Part shown: positions 1 through 6,963 of the stretch, one piece after another | Numbering within the stretch: position 1 is the stretch's first letter | Layout: each line of letters starts with the position of its first letter | Assembly: GCA_024763495.1 (NCBI GenBank) | Contig: JANTFJ010000036.1 | Coordinates: 1-12,431 of the forward strand | Direction of reading: 5' to 3' | Length of the DNA stretch: 12,431 nucleotides | Source of the DNA: Desulfobulbaceae bacterium | Lineage (GTDB): Bacteria; Desulfobacterota; Desulfobulbia; Desulfobulbales; SURF-16 | The notes under the pieces: model-generated | Told to the model about the DNA's origin: nothing | Databases searched by the model: none | What the model saw: the letters and a program-made list of their open reading frames with translations, nothing else | Translations under genes and position numbers: made by a program

Positions 1-2
1 CG

Positions 3-116
3 CGAGCGTTGAAACGGGCACATGGCGGCATCCCTGAAACGCTTACAGGCCGTGCCTTCTCAAAAGTCAAGGTGTGGTTTATTGATCGCTATCGTTATTT
101 TTTTGCCGATCCCTAA
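3..116 (+). CDS. C-terminal end of an unidentified protein, 5' end outside window
   Basis: A reading frame is open from the first complete codon at base 3 to a TAA at 114-116 and gives 37 residues ending in VKVWFIDRYRYFFADP. No start codon is needed because the gene begins before the window. The composition looks like genuine protein: charged residues alternate with aromatics (WFIDRYRYFF) and there is no low-complexity run. The overlapping frame that starts with ATG at base 22 gives a less protein-like translation that runs into the inverted repeat near 183, so I prefer the open frame. I do not recognise the family, and 37 residues are too few to assign a function. It is followed by about 840 bases without a gene, so it is the last gene of its transcription unit. 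Confidence 0.6.
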   Translation, partial: RALKRAHGGIPETLTGRAFSKVKVWFIDRYRYFFADP

Positions 117-159
117 ACATCTACTTCAGACCTCATTAAAGTACATACAATTAACTGCT

Positions 160-306
160 GAAATTTGGACAATTTATATCATGTCATTCCGGCATGTAGT
201 TAGCCGGAGGTAAGCGAGGAACGAGACTCCGATCCAGAAAGTTGTTTAATGCCTATAGATTCCAGCTAACTACATGCCGGAATGACGAAGTGAGTGTCCA
301 ATTATG
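160..306. repeat. Inverted-repeat element with perfect 22-bp inner arms
   Basis: Arms at 183-204 and 265-286 are perfect reverse complements over 22 bases (left arm begins GTCATTCCGGCATG). Outside them, TGGACA (166-171) pairs with TGTCCA (295-300), which suggests an element of roughly 140-150 bp. The arms resemble the GTCATTCCGG type of dispersed palindromic repeat that is common in environmental proteobacterial genomes (family knowledge). It encodes no protein. It could also act as a bidirectional terminator for the gene ending at 116, although there is no clear T-run. The outer boundaries are uncertain. Confidence 0.7.
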
Positions 307-350
307 TAAATATTCGGGTTGGGTAAAAGCTACCCTTCTCTACCCCTTTA

Positions 351-454
351 AATGTTCGGATAGTGCCCCAAATTTGTTCGTTTCGGCGTGTTCACTATAG
401 TATACTATGTGATTCACGCCTAAACGGGCGAAGGTGGGGTGCTAGCCGAACATT
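351..454. repeat. 104-base imperfect palindrome
   Basis: Bases 351-390 and 415-454 are imperfect reverse complements that align without a gap: 31 of 40 positions match, and several of the others are G-T wobbles. The central stretch holds a perfect 12-base palindrome (ATAGTATACTAT, 397-408) with the same centre, 402.5, so the whole unit forms one near-continuous symmetric structure. The outermost nine pairs (AATGTTCGG with CCGAACATT) are perfect. The wobble-compatible mismatches would favour folding as RNA or single-stranded DNA. The orientation of the ends (GTT...AAC) is opposite to that of an integron attC site. It may be a non-coding mobile repeat or a structured transcript; which one cannot be decided here. 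Confidence 0.7.
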
Positions 455-659
455 ACCTTCGAACTCAACAATTCTTTTCGAAATAAAGTAGTAATATCTA
501 GCTCCAGATAGCGAACATCGTGAGACCTTCGAAGCACTTACACTTCTCAAGGGGTTATTGGAAATAGTCCTGACAAATATAAATCCACTTCCACTTTAGT
601 GGGTCACGTAGAAATTTTATACAATAAATCAACCAGTTAATAACCGATGAACAATGTTA
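455..659. other. Gene-free spacer between palindrome and hairpin repeat
   Basis: I see no coding frame with a convincing start or composition. The 9-mer ACCTTCGAA occurs at 455-463 and again at 525-533. Two small stems (around 496-511 and 585-602) are too short to interpret. No RNA gene was recognised. Confidence 0.4.
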
Positions 660-805
660 CTGCAGGAGTACCCCAATGGCATTTTCTCCGGGCACCCAGC
701 CCTCTGGGCGCTTCATGTAATGAGCTTTGTTCTACGTTTTATCGTCCAGAGGGCTGGACACCTACAGGGGGACTGGGGTTTTCCTGGGTTGTCGGCGATG
801 CCCGC
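660..805. repeat. Dispersed hairpin repeat, copy A (upstream of protease gene)
   Basis: This stretch matches 4374-4504 along most of its length. Shared blocks include the CCCAGC..CTCTGGG arm, TTTTATC near the loop, the CTACAGGG arm and the tail GACTGGG-TTTTCCTG-GTTGT. In this copy CCAGCCCTCTGG (696-707) is a perfect partner of CCAGAGGGCTGG (746-757). The outer pairing CTGCAGGAG...CCTACAG is interrupted by about 25 extra bases (669-693). It lies about 150 bases before the protease start. It resembles REP-type palindromes built on a TGTAGGAGC core (family knowledge). No protein is encoded; frames running through it are accidental. Confidence 0.75.
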
Positions 806-958
806 ATTGGATGTTTGCGCCCATCAGAGATAAGCGCGGATGCATAGTCACAAAGCAACTTATATGCTCGAATAGAAAGAAAGGTATAGTCTTATTCTCA
901 AATATTGTACCAATCTTTTTGCTGATAGTTAGAATTAAAAAATGGAGTATAAATTATT
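806..958 (+). other. Leader region of the protease gene
   Basis: An AT-rich stretch between the hairpin repeat and the protease start. A GGAG at 944-947 lies 11 bases before the ATG and is the likely ribosome-binding site, slightly farther than ideal. I found no convincing -35/-10 pair; TTG-type boxes are present but the spacing and -10 matches are poor. No other structure was seen. Confidence 0.4.
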
Positions 959-3904
959 ATGCGACGGGAAAACTTAATATGGAACAAGAAAGTATTTTCT
1001 ATTTTAATTATTCTATTTTTTTCCTTAGCTGATATTTCTCTATCAGCCGATTTGATAAAAAAACAAAAAATAGAAATGACGGAATTAGAAAATAATCAGT
1101 TTTCTTTAATACAAAACAATACTCATGATGAAAATTCAATTTTAATAAGATTGGCCCATACAAATTTTGATCCATTGCAGTCTTTGCCTATCCCTAAAAC
1201 CGGTATTCATTCAATACAATCTTATAAAATGGGCGAGCCTGGTTATTTTATTATTCAATTTGATGGCCCGGTAAAAGCTTGCTGGAAAGATGAGTTAACC
1301 GGATTAGGGGTTGAGATATTTAACTATGTTCCTGATTATGCCTTTATCATTAGAATGGATCCCCAGCAGCAGCAAAAGGTGCAATCCCTCAATCATGTTC
1401 GCTGGCTTGGTATATACCAGCCTTCTTACAGGATCAGCCAGAGCGTTATAGATAAAATTAATATTAAAGATAAGGCTCCTGCTTCACAACCCACCGGGGA
1501 TGCTGATAATAATGATAACGAAACATTACTTCGTATAATCGTATTTCCAGGTGAAAATCTTTCCAGGATTGAATCGGCAATCAACGGGCATCAAGCTGTT
1601 ATCCTTGATAAAGTTACAACCAGCTGGAAGACGTCTCTAAAAATAAAAATCCCCAATAGCAACTTAGCAGCATTAGCTGAAATATCAGGGATTAAATGGA
1701 TCGAGCCGCAACCAAAGTGGCTGTTGTATAATAATATTTCAACAGATATCATGGCTGTTCGTAATCCCCGTGATACTCATGGGTTGTATGGTTCAGGACA
1801 AACCGTAGGTATCTGTGATACCGGTATAGATCAAGGGGTAACCACACCTGCTAACCTTCATGATGATTTTGAAGATGGATCAGGCAGCTCAAGAATAACC
1901 CAAATATTCGATGTGGCTGGAGATAGTGCGCCAAGTGATGTTAATTCCGGGCATGGAACACATGTGGCTGGTTCAGTGCTGGGAAATGGCAAGATGTCCG
2001 GCAGCAATCCTGCAACAAATTTATTTCCGTCAACTTCTTTTACCGGAATGGCGCCTAAGGCCAATCTGGTTTTTCAGGCAAGTGAAAATAATTCATCAGG
2101 TGGATTGGTATTACCCACCGATTTAAACGGCCTTTTTTCGCAATCCAATAGCGCCGGCGCTGATTTGCATACAAATAGCTGGGGGGCTTCGGCTGCCGCT
2201 GGGTACACAGCATATTCGCAAGATGTCGATGAATATATCTGGAATAACAAAGATTTTTTAATCCTGTTTTCTGCCGGTAACGAAGGTGTTGACATGGATG
2301 CGGATGGCGTTATTGATCTATACAGTCTTGGCGCTCCTGCCACAGCAAAAAACTGTTTAACCGTAGGTGCCACAGAAAATAACCGACCTAATGGCGCTGG
2401 ACTTGATAGAACATGGTATGAAGCATGGCCATCTGACTTTCCGGTAGATCCGATTGCTTCAGACCATGTTTCTGATAATATCTCTGGAGTTGCGGCTTTC
2501 AGCTCAAGGGGGCCTGTTTTAGATGGAAGATACAAACCTGATATTCTCGGGCCCGGCACTAACATTTTATCCACAAAATCTTCACTGATTTCCGGCTCTG
2601 GGTGGGGTGCATATAACAGCTATTATATGTATATGGGCGGGACAAGCATGTCAACGCCCCTTGCCGCCGGAGCCACCGCCCTGATGAGAGAATATTTAAT
2701 TTCAAAAGGTGAAAGCAATCCTTCTGCCGCGTTAATCAAGGCAACACTCTTAAACAGTGCTGAGGATATTTCTCCAGGACAATATGGAACCGGCGCCACC
2801 CAGGAAATCCCGAATTCTCCTGTGCCCAATAATGTAGAAGGCTGGGGAAGATTAAATCTTGAAAATGGGGTATACCCGGTTGATCCATTTGCTATCGAGT
2901 ATCATGATGTCCAAAATTCTTTAAATACAGGTGAATTTGATGAATATAGCGTTGATATTGTATCTTCAGCTTCACCCTTGAAAGTTAATCTGGTCTGGAT
3001 CGACTATCCAGGGGATCCTTCGGTAAACGGCGGCCTGGTAAATGATCTTGATTTGCAAGTTACAACACCTTCCTCCGCTATACTATATCCGGATAATGCT
3101 TCCCAAAAAACGGCAATCACAAGTAAAAACTATAATGATGGAACACCAGAAGTTGGTTATAATGCCAATAAGTTAGCGGTGAGATTTACTCCTCCATCAT
3201 ATCCTGCCTATATTGATTCAATTACCTTTTTCTTTGAAAATACAACCAACTCCCAGTCAGATGTAAGCGTAATCATCTATGACGATGATGCTGCCGGCCT
3301 GCCAGGGGGTACAGTGCTATTTTCAAAAACACTAACCTACATTCCAACCGGCTGGGTAACCATTGGCATCCCCGGTCTTGTTATCGGAAGCGGTGATTTT
3401 TTTATTTCCATTGAAAAAAATGATACTTCCCAAAGATTGTGGCAGGATAATACCGGAGTTGGAAGAAGTTATTACAATACTGGAACAGGATGGAAACTTG
3501 ATTCTGGATATACTACCTATATAACAGCTAATTTAAGGAGTGCTGATTATTCCACGTCCTTTGACAGGGTAAATAATGTCCTGGGTGTTACTTTAAATAA
3601 TCCTCCCCTTGGTACCTATACTATTAAAGTAAGCGGTTATAATGTTCCATATGGTCCGCAGCCATATGCCCTGGTGGTTAGTGGTAATATTTTTTCTGGT
3701 TGTTCTGGTGATGTCGTGCAACTCGAGAATATTACTTTCAAGTCCGGAATAACCTATGAATGTCAGGCTGCCACCTCAATCACTGTAGGATCAGGTGTTG
3801 TTATGGAATCCGGGGCAAATGTTACCCTCAGAGCGCCATTAATTACTGTTCCACCTGATTTTCAAGGAAAACCAAATTTGACACTTACCACTGATCTGCT
3901 CTAG
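959..3904 (+). CDS. Secreted subtilisin-like serine protease (S8, KP-43-like) with inserted beta domain and C-terminal coathanger-like domain
   Basis: A 981-residue exported endopeptidase. Residues 1-30 form a signal peptide (basic start, hydrophobic core, SLSA before a probable cleavage site). Residues of about 35-265 are a long two-part propeptide. The catalytic domain (about 280-620) carries the full triad: D287 in GICDTGID, H332 in GHGTHVAG and S563 in GGTSMSTP, with oxyanion N441 in SAGNEG. A beta-barrel domain typical of KP-43-type subtilases follows (LVWIDYPGDP, LVNDLDLQV near 700, GTYTIKVSGYNVPYGPQP near 885). It is split at about 722-860 by an inserted domain (FTPPSYPAYIDSITFFF). The last 65 or so residues (ITFKSGITYEC...VVMESGANVTLRA) resemble the 3-coathanger-stack domain of secreted bacterial proteins. 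The protein is probably released or surface-bound, degrading extracellular protein or maturing surface proteins. The start is set by the signal peptide and GGAG at 944-947. The TAG stop lies within a MITE end. The fold is very secure; the substrate is unknown. Confidence 0.95.
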   Translation: MRRENLIWNKKVFSILIILFFSLADISLSADLIKKQKIEMTELENNQFSLIQNNTHDENSILIRLAHTNFDPLQSLPIPKTGIHSIQSYKMGEPGYFIIQFDGPVKACWKDELTGLGVEIFNYVPDYAFIIRMDPQQQQKVQSLNHVRWLGIYQPSYRISQSVIDKINIKDKAPASQPTGDADNNDNETLLRIIVFPGENLSRIESAINGHQAVILDKVTTSWKTSLKIKIPNSNLAALAEISGIKWIEPQPKWLLYNNISTDIMAVRNPRDTHGLYGSGQTVGICDTGIDQGVTTPANLHDDFEDGSGSSRITQIFDVAGDSAPSDVNSGHGTHVAGSVLGNGKMSGSNPATNLFPSTSFTGMAPKANLVFQASENNSSGGLVLPTDLNGLFSQSNSAGADLHTNSWGASAAAGYTAYSQDVDEYIWNNKDFLILFSAGNEGVDMDADGVIDLYSLGAPATAKNCLTVGATENNRPNGAGLDRTWYEAWPSDFPVDPIASDHVSDNISGVAAFSSRGPVLDGRYKPDILGPGTNILSTKSSLISGSGWGAYNSYYMYMGGTSMSTPLAAGATALMREYLISKGESNPSAALIKATLLNSAEDISPGQYGTGATQEIPNSPVPNNVEGWGRLNLENGVYPVDPFAIEYHDVQNSLNTGEFDEYSVDIVSSASPLKVNLVWIDYPGDPSVNGGLVNDLDLQVTTPSSAILYPDNASQKTAITSKNYNDGTPEVGYNANKLAVRFTPPSYPAYIDSITFFFENTTNSQSDVSVIIYDDDAAGLPGGTVLFSKTLTYIPTGWVTIGIPGLVIGSGDFFISIEKNDTSQRLWQDNTGVGRSYYNTGTGWKLDSGYTTYITANLRSADYSTSFDRVNNVLGVTLNNPPLGTYTIKVSGYNVPYGPQPYALVVSGNIFSGCSGDVVQLENITFKSGITYECQAATSITVGSGVVMESGANVTLRAPLITVPPDFQGKPNLTLTTDLL

Positions 3905-4048
3905 AAGGTTGTCCGAGAATAGGCATTTTTTCTCAAATCAAGGCATTTGTCAAAAATAAGCACAGCTATATATTTGATATTGCGAGCATTATTTTTTGAC
4001 AAATAACACAGAGTTGGGGGAAAAGGGCATTCTCGGACAGCCTCCTAG
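3901..4048. mobile_element. MITE-like element, copy 1
   Basis: A 148-bp non-coding element with CTAG at each end (3901-3904 and 4045-4048) and terminal inverted repeats of the form GAGGCTGTCCGAGAAT; the right end is exact and the left end reads AAGGTTGTCCGAGAAT. The reverse complement of 10150-10295 aligns along its full length, with shared interior blocks TCTCAAATCAAGGCATT and TGATATTGCGAGCATTAT. Two full-length copies with matching ends identify it as a miniature inverted-repeat transposable element moved in trans by an unseen transposase. CTAG is either a 4-bp target duplication or part of the repeat. The left CTAG contains the stop codon of the protease gene. If CTAG is a duplication, the gene ended at the same TAG before insertion. 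Confidence 0.85.
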
Positions 4049-4373
4049 AAGCGTGCTGACCTTATAGATATTAATGAGAAAAATTAATCATCTTATCTTC
4101 AAACAATTCCGGCAATAAAGAAAAAAATTCCACATTGTCGGAATTTTTACCAGCATCACAAACGCCAAGCGTCATACACTTGATTTTTTAGTAGTTAAGA
4201 GATAGGATAAGTACCATAAAATAGGAAGTTATATGAAACAATCTACCCAAGGTAACTTCTGGCCCAATTTATGCTTTATGTTAGAGAGGTCACCAATCGC
4301 AACACTTAATTTTATCATAACCATTGCTCGTTTACATTTGAAAAACACATATATTGTAATTTTAAATAGTTAC
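4049..4373. other. Gene-free spacer before the fibre gene
   Basis: An AT-rich stretch with no credible coding frame. It contains the possible terminator hairpin described separately. Near its right end, TTTACA (4331-4336) and TTGAAA (4338-4343) with AT-rich -10-like hexamers at 4355-4366 could be a promoter for the fibre gene, but the match is weak. Confidence 0.35.
4105..4148 (+). terminator. Possible intrinsic terminator after the protease gene
   Basis: AATTCCGGCAAT (4105-4116) pairs with ATTGTCGGAATT (4134-4145) over 12 positions with one G-T wobble and a 17-base loop, followed by three more T. An alternative smaller stem pairs AAAAATTCC (4123-4131) with GGAATTTTT (4140-4148). Low GC and the short T-run make it a modest candidate. 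It lies about 200 bases past the protease stop because the MITE sits between. Confidence 0.4.
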
Positions 4374-4504
4374 CTGTAGGAGCCCAGCTCTCTGGGTGAT
4401 TTATGCTATGAGTTTTGCTCCATGTTTTATCTTATCGCCCGGAGGACTGGGCTCCTACAGGGAGACTGGGTTTTTCCTGAGTTGTGGGCAATGTCCACAT
4501 TAGT
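4374..4504. repeat. Dispersed hairpin repeat, copy B (upstream of fibre gene)
   Basis: Homologous to 660-805 and better preserved as a hairpin. Arms at 4374-4396 (CTGTAGGAGCCCAG...) and 4438-4460 (...CTGGGCTCCTACAG) pair over 23 positions with three mismatches, around a 41-base loop. A conserved tail (GGGAGACTGGGTTTTTCCTGAG) follows to about 4504. The repeat ends 34 bases before the fibre-gene start, so any transcript beginning upstream of it would carry the hairpin in its leader. The frame running from the ATG at 4422 through the repeat into the fibre gene is not a real extension. Confidence 0.75.
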
Positions 4505-4526
4505 CTATAAAATGATAGTAATTAAC

Positions 4527-4532
4527 AAGGAG
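4527..4532 (+). promoter_or_regulatory. Ribosome-binding site fixing the fibre-gene start
   Basis: AAGGAG with a 6-base gap to ATG 4539. It selects this start over the in-frame ATG at 4422, which lies inside the dispersed repeat and would put 39 residues ahead of the signal peptide. Confidence 0.85.
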
Positions 4533-4538
4533 AATCTA

Positions 4539-6077
4539 ATGAAAACAAAAAGTTATTTAAAAACACTGGCTATTTCCATGAGTACTATCATGTTGATGAG
4601 TAGTGGAATTTTGGGCATAATCCTGCCGGATACATTCCAGGTTTCCGATGCTGCCGCTGCCTCATTCTCTCAAACTAACGGCGGCTTAATTTTTGAGAAA
4701 GATATTACTCTTTCCGCTCCTATTAACAGCCCCGAAGATCTGCCGGCCCAGGTAACCTTCAGTATTTATCAATCAGCAGATGGAAATGACCTGATTTACT
4801 CCCAGACCTATTTTAGAGGTCAATATGATGCTGAATATGAAATAACCAAATCGGATGGTGTTATTGCCGACCCGGCGGTCAAAATTAAAGCGGAACTCTT
4901 TGACATTGATCCGGCTGACATTGACACATACGGTGAAATATGGCTGGAAGTTTCCGTTGAGGGCTTTCCGTATGGTCAAAGAACCCTGCTCTCCAAAAGT
5001 GAAATTCTCCAGCGGCTCAACATGCTGAAAGTTGACAGCTCTCTGTCTGATCCGGATGAGGTTGCCGCCATGCGGGAAGAGCTGGGCTCAACTCCTGTCT
5101 CTGGACTGACTGTGCTTCAAACTGAAGAATTTTATCCTGCCGCTGCCTCCCCAGGCACTGACGTATACACTGCTGACGCATCCGCTCCCAATGATTCCGT
5201 TTATGTTGATGCCAGTGGTAATGTTGGGGTTGGCAGAACTAATCCTCTAGGAAAACTTGATGTTGCAGGAGATGTTGTCCAACCTGCTAATTACCTGTTC
5301 GGCCACAACTTATACTACAGTTCTGGGTGGAAGTACTTAACAAATGGTTATGGTGGCGCCATGAAAATGGCAGATAGTAACGGTGGCTTTAGATTTTTAG
5401 TTGCGGGCAATAATACTTCTGGTGCAGGTGCTGCTACGGCCCCTATTGAAGCAATGGTGCTCGGATCGACAGGAAATGTGGGCGTTGGCGAAATGTCGCC
5501 AAAGGCAAAATTACATGTGGCAGGCAATGTTGTTCAGCCCGCCAATTACTTGTTTGGGCACAACTTGTACTATAATGCAGGATGGAAGTACTTAACAAAC
5601 GGTTATGGCGGTGCCATGAAAATGGCAGATGTTAGCGGTGGCTTTAGATTTTTGGTAGCAGGCAATAATACTTCGGGTACTGACGCTGCAGCCTCACCTC
5701 TTGAAGTAATGATTCTTGATTCGACAGGTAAGGTTGGTATTGGTACGACTAGCCCGACCTATGAACTGACAGTTAATGGCACTATCAGAGCAAAAGAGCT
5801 AATTATCGATACAGGTTGGGCGGATTATGTTTTTGAAGATGAATATAAGTTAAGACCCCTCCAGGATGTTCAGAAATTTATTGAGAATAATAAACACCTG
5901 CCAGAGATTCCATCAGCTCAAGAAGTAGCAAAAAATGGAGTTAGCCTAGGTGACGTACAAACAAAACTCTTACAAAAAGTCGAAGAACTTACCCTTTATT
6001 TAATTGAGATGGATAAAACTGTAACTAGTCTACAGAACCGTCTGGCAGCCTTGCAAAAGGAACAGAATAATAATTGA
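4539..6077 (+). CDS. Exported fibre/adhesin-like protein with 85-residue repeats and C-terminal coiled coil
   Basis: A 512-residue protein. Residues 1 to about 41 are a long signal peptide (MKTKSYLK, hydrophobic core, AAAA before the mature SFSQ). Residues of about 42-160 form a beta-rich N-terminal domain (VTFSIYQSADGNDLIYSQTY). Two tandem units of exactly 85 residues follow (227-311 and 312-396), then a third copy of only the head (from 397). Each unit opens with G-N-V-G-V-G and a K-L-x-V-A-G strand, as in trimeric tail-fibre and adhesin stalks (family knowledge). Residues 427-468 (WADYVFEDEYKLRPLQDVQKF, then HLPEIPSAQEV) and the coiled coil at about 468-509 form a C-terminal module also found at the end of many bacterial fibre-like proteins, where it may drive trimerisation. 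No S74-type self-cleaving chaperone motif is evident. Probably a surface stalk or adhesin; the ligand is unknown. The start is set by AAGGAG at 4527-4532. Confidence 0.85.
   Translation: MKTKSYLKTLAISMSTIMLMSSGILGIILPDTFQVSDAAAASFSQTNGGLIFEKDITLSAPINSPEDLPAQVTFSIYQSADGNDLIYSQTYFRGQYDAEYEITKSDGVIADPAVKIKAELFDIDPADIDTYGEIWLEVSVEGFPYGQRTLLSKSEILQRLNMLKVDSSLSDPDEVAAMREELGSTPVSGLTVLQTEEFYPAAASPGTDVYTADASAPNDSVYVDASGNVGVGRTNPLGKLDVAGDVVQPANYLFGHNLYYSSGWKYLTNGYGGAMKMADSNGGFRFLVAGNNTSGAGAATAPIEAMVLGSTGNVGVGEMSPKAKLHVAGNVVQPANYLFGHNLYYNAGWKYLTNGYGGAMKMADVSGGFRFLVAGNNTSGTDAAASPLEVMILDSTGKVGIGTTSPTYELTVNGTIRAKELIIDTGWADYVFEDEYKLRPLQDVQKFIENNKHLPEIPSAQEVAKNGVSLGDVQTKLLQKVEELTLYLIEMDKTVTSLQNRLAALQKEQNNN
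5217..5726 (+). repeat. Two tandem 255-bp units within the fibre gene
   Basis: Unit 1 (5217-5471) and unit 2 (5472-5726) each encode 85 residues, and by my count 66 of 85 are identical. The longest unchanged stretch covers VVQPANYLFGHNLYY, followed by GWKYLTNGYGGAMKMAD after a two-residue change. Third-position differences are frequent (for example CCTGCTAAT against CCCGCCAAT), so the duplication is not recent and the protein repeat is under selection. A third head begins at 5727 in the same register. Confidence 0.9.
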
Positions 6078-6113
6078 CGGATTCGCAAAAAGTTACAATG
6101 GCATTACGAATAA

Positions 6114-6156
6114 GGTTAGATTGTGCTCGCATAGTTTGCGAGCCACAATCTGAACC
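6114..6156. terminator. Strong hairpin after the fibre gene
   Basis: GGTTAGATTGTG plus CTCGCA (6114-6131) pairs with TGCGAG and CACAATCT-G-AACC (6137-6156). This gives an 18-bp stem with single-base bulges at C6143 and G6152 and a 5-base loop (TAGTT). It begins 36 bases past the TAA. Only CTTTATT follows, so it is not a textbook U-tract terminator. It could end transcription, protect the 3' end of the mRNA, or be a small repeat element. Confidence 0.55.
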
Positions 6157-6395
6157 CTTTATTGAACAAGCCCGGCCCTGAAGCACTATAAAAAATAACT
6201 TATGGAGTTTTTTGTTGTTGGAGGAAAAACGAGTGAGAATGGAGGTGCTGGAGAATGATTTTTAATCTGGTACTGTCTGCTTGGCGAAATTTCTCATTAA
6301 AACAGTAACTTTATAGTGGGAAATGACGTTTCTTGAACGTAAGTCACCATTACCGACGAAGTCAGTTTAAAAAAATAATATGGGTATGCAAGAAG
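6157..6395. other. Gene-free spacer before the transposase relics
   Basis: No supported gene. CACTATAAA (6184-6192) and TTTATAGTG (6310-6318) are 9-bp inverted repeats about 135 bases apart and could be ends of a small element, but chance is possible. The heptamer GAGAATG occurs twice between 6235 and 6260. Confidence 0.35.
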
Positions 6396-6840
6396 TTACA
6401 TGACAGGGCTCCCCTCCTTTATTGCTTTATCCGGATTTACCTGGCTGACCTGCTCCCTTATCATGGTGGCAATAATTTTCTTACTGCCCAGCAGCATGGG
6501 CAGATAATCGGCGGTCTTTCGATAATCGGCCGCATTAATTTTTTGGATTAAATTTCAACAGGTATTGCAATAAATTAATGATTTGTTTGCTGCAAGCGTG
6601 CAAAAATCCATAGCATCTGGCGCGGTGAAATCCTTTGGGGAGTGTATGTTGGACGCTCAGCCAGAGAAAATACTCACCGGTGACATTTCTGGTTTGGTAC
6701 CTTTTAAGCCTGGAATCCATATACCTGAAAGTGACCCGGCCATTTTCACATTTCAAGATGTCTTTTTCTTGAATTACTCCTTTATAAAGATATCGCCCCA
6801 GATAAATCACAAAGCCTTATCCCCTTCATGAGGTTGCCAA
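6396..6840 (-). pseudogene. IS91-family (Y2) transposase relic, C-terminal part
   Basis: The minus strand encodes recognisable IS91-type transposase sequence broken into several frames. The main block (6535-6810) reads IYLGRYLYKGVIQEKDIL, then NGRVTFRY, then HTLPKGFHRARCYGFLH and LLQYLLKFNP, all typical of the Y2 transposase domain. Just upstream (6839-6810) another frame gives EGDKAL, which normally continues directly into IYLGRYLY, so a frameshift lies at about 6808-6812. Downstream of the block, RPPIICPCC and then IIATMIREQV appear in two further frames and match the cysteine-containing tail of the family; the last frame stops at 6396-6398. The N-terminal half of the transposase is absent. 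This is a dead remnant and shows that a rolling-circle-type element once inserted here. Confidence 0.85.
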
Positions 6841-6963
6841 TGGGTCAGGATTTAAACAAGATACCAGTTTTAACGAAAAAGCACTCAAAATCTATTTTTC
6901 CGGGCCACCAACATGCCACAATTACTGTTACCGATTTAGACTCAAGACGGCAAAGCAGCCTAA

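Noticed and set aside
351..454. Integron attC site
   Set aside because: The ends read GTT...AAC, opposite to the AAC...GTT order of attC, and no integrase or cassette array is present.
647..1032. Short plus-strand frames upstream of and overlapping the protease start
   Set aside because: They run through the dispersed hairpin repeat and overlap the signal-peptide region in the wrong frame.
1858..2829. Long antisense frames within the protease gene
   Set aside because: Shadows of a clear S8 catalytic domain; they have no independent protein features.
4331..4366. Promoter for the fibre gene (TTTACA or TTGAAA with AT-rich -10)
   Set aside because: Both pairings are weak in a region that is AT-rich throughout; not enough to call.
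4422..4538. N-terminal extension of the fibre gene from ATG 4422
   Set aside because: It lies inside the dispersed hairpin repeat, has no ribosome-binding site and would bury the signal peptide; ATG 4539 has AAGGAG at ideal spacing.
5217..5726. CRISPR-like repeats
   Set aside because: The periodicity is a 255-bp coding duplication in the fibre gene, not short repeats with unique spacers; no CRISPR array was seen anywhere in the window.
6184..6318. Small element bounded by CACTATAAA/TTTATAGTG
   Set aside because: Only 9 matching AT-rich bases and no second copy in the window; could be chance.
6583..6831. Plus-strand 82-codon frame
   Set aside because: Antisense shadow of the IS91 transposase relic, which has family motifs on the minus strand.
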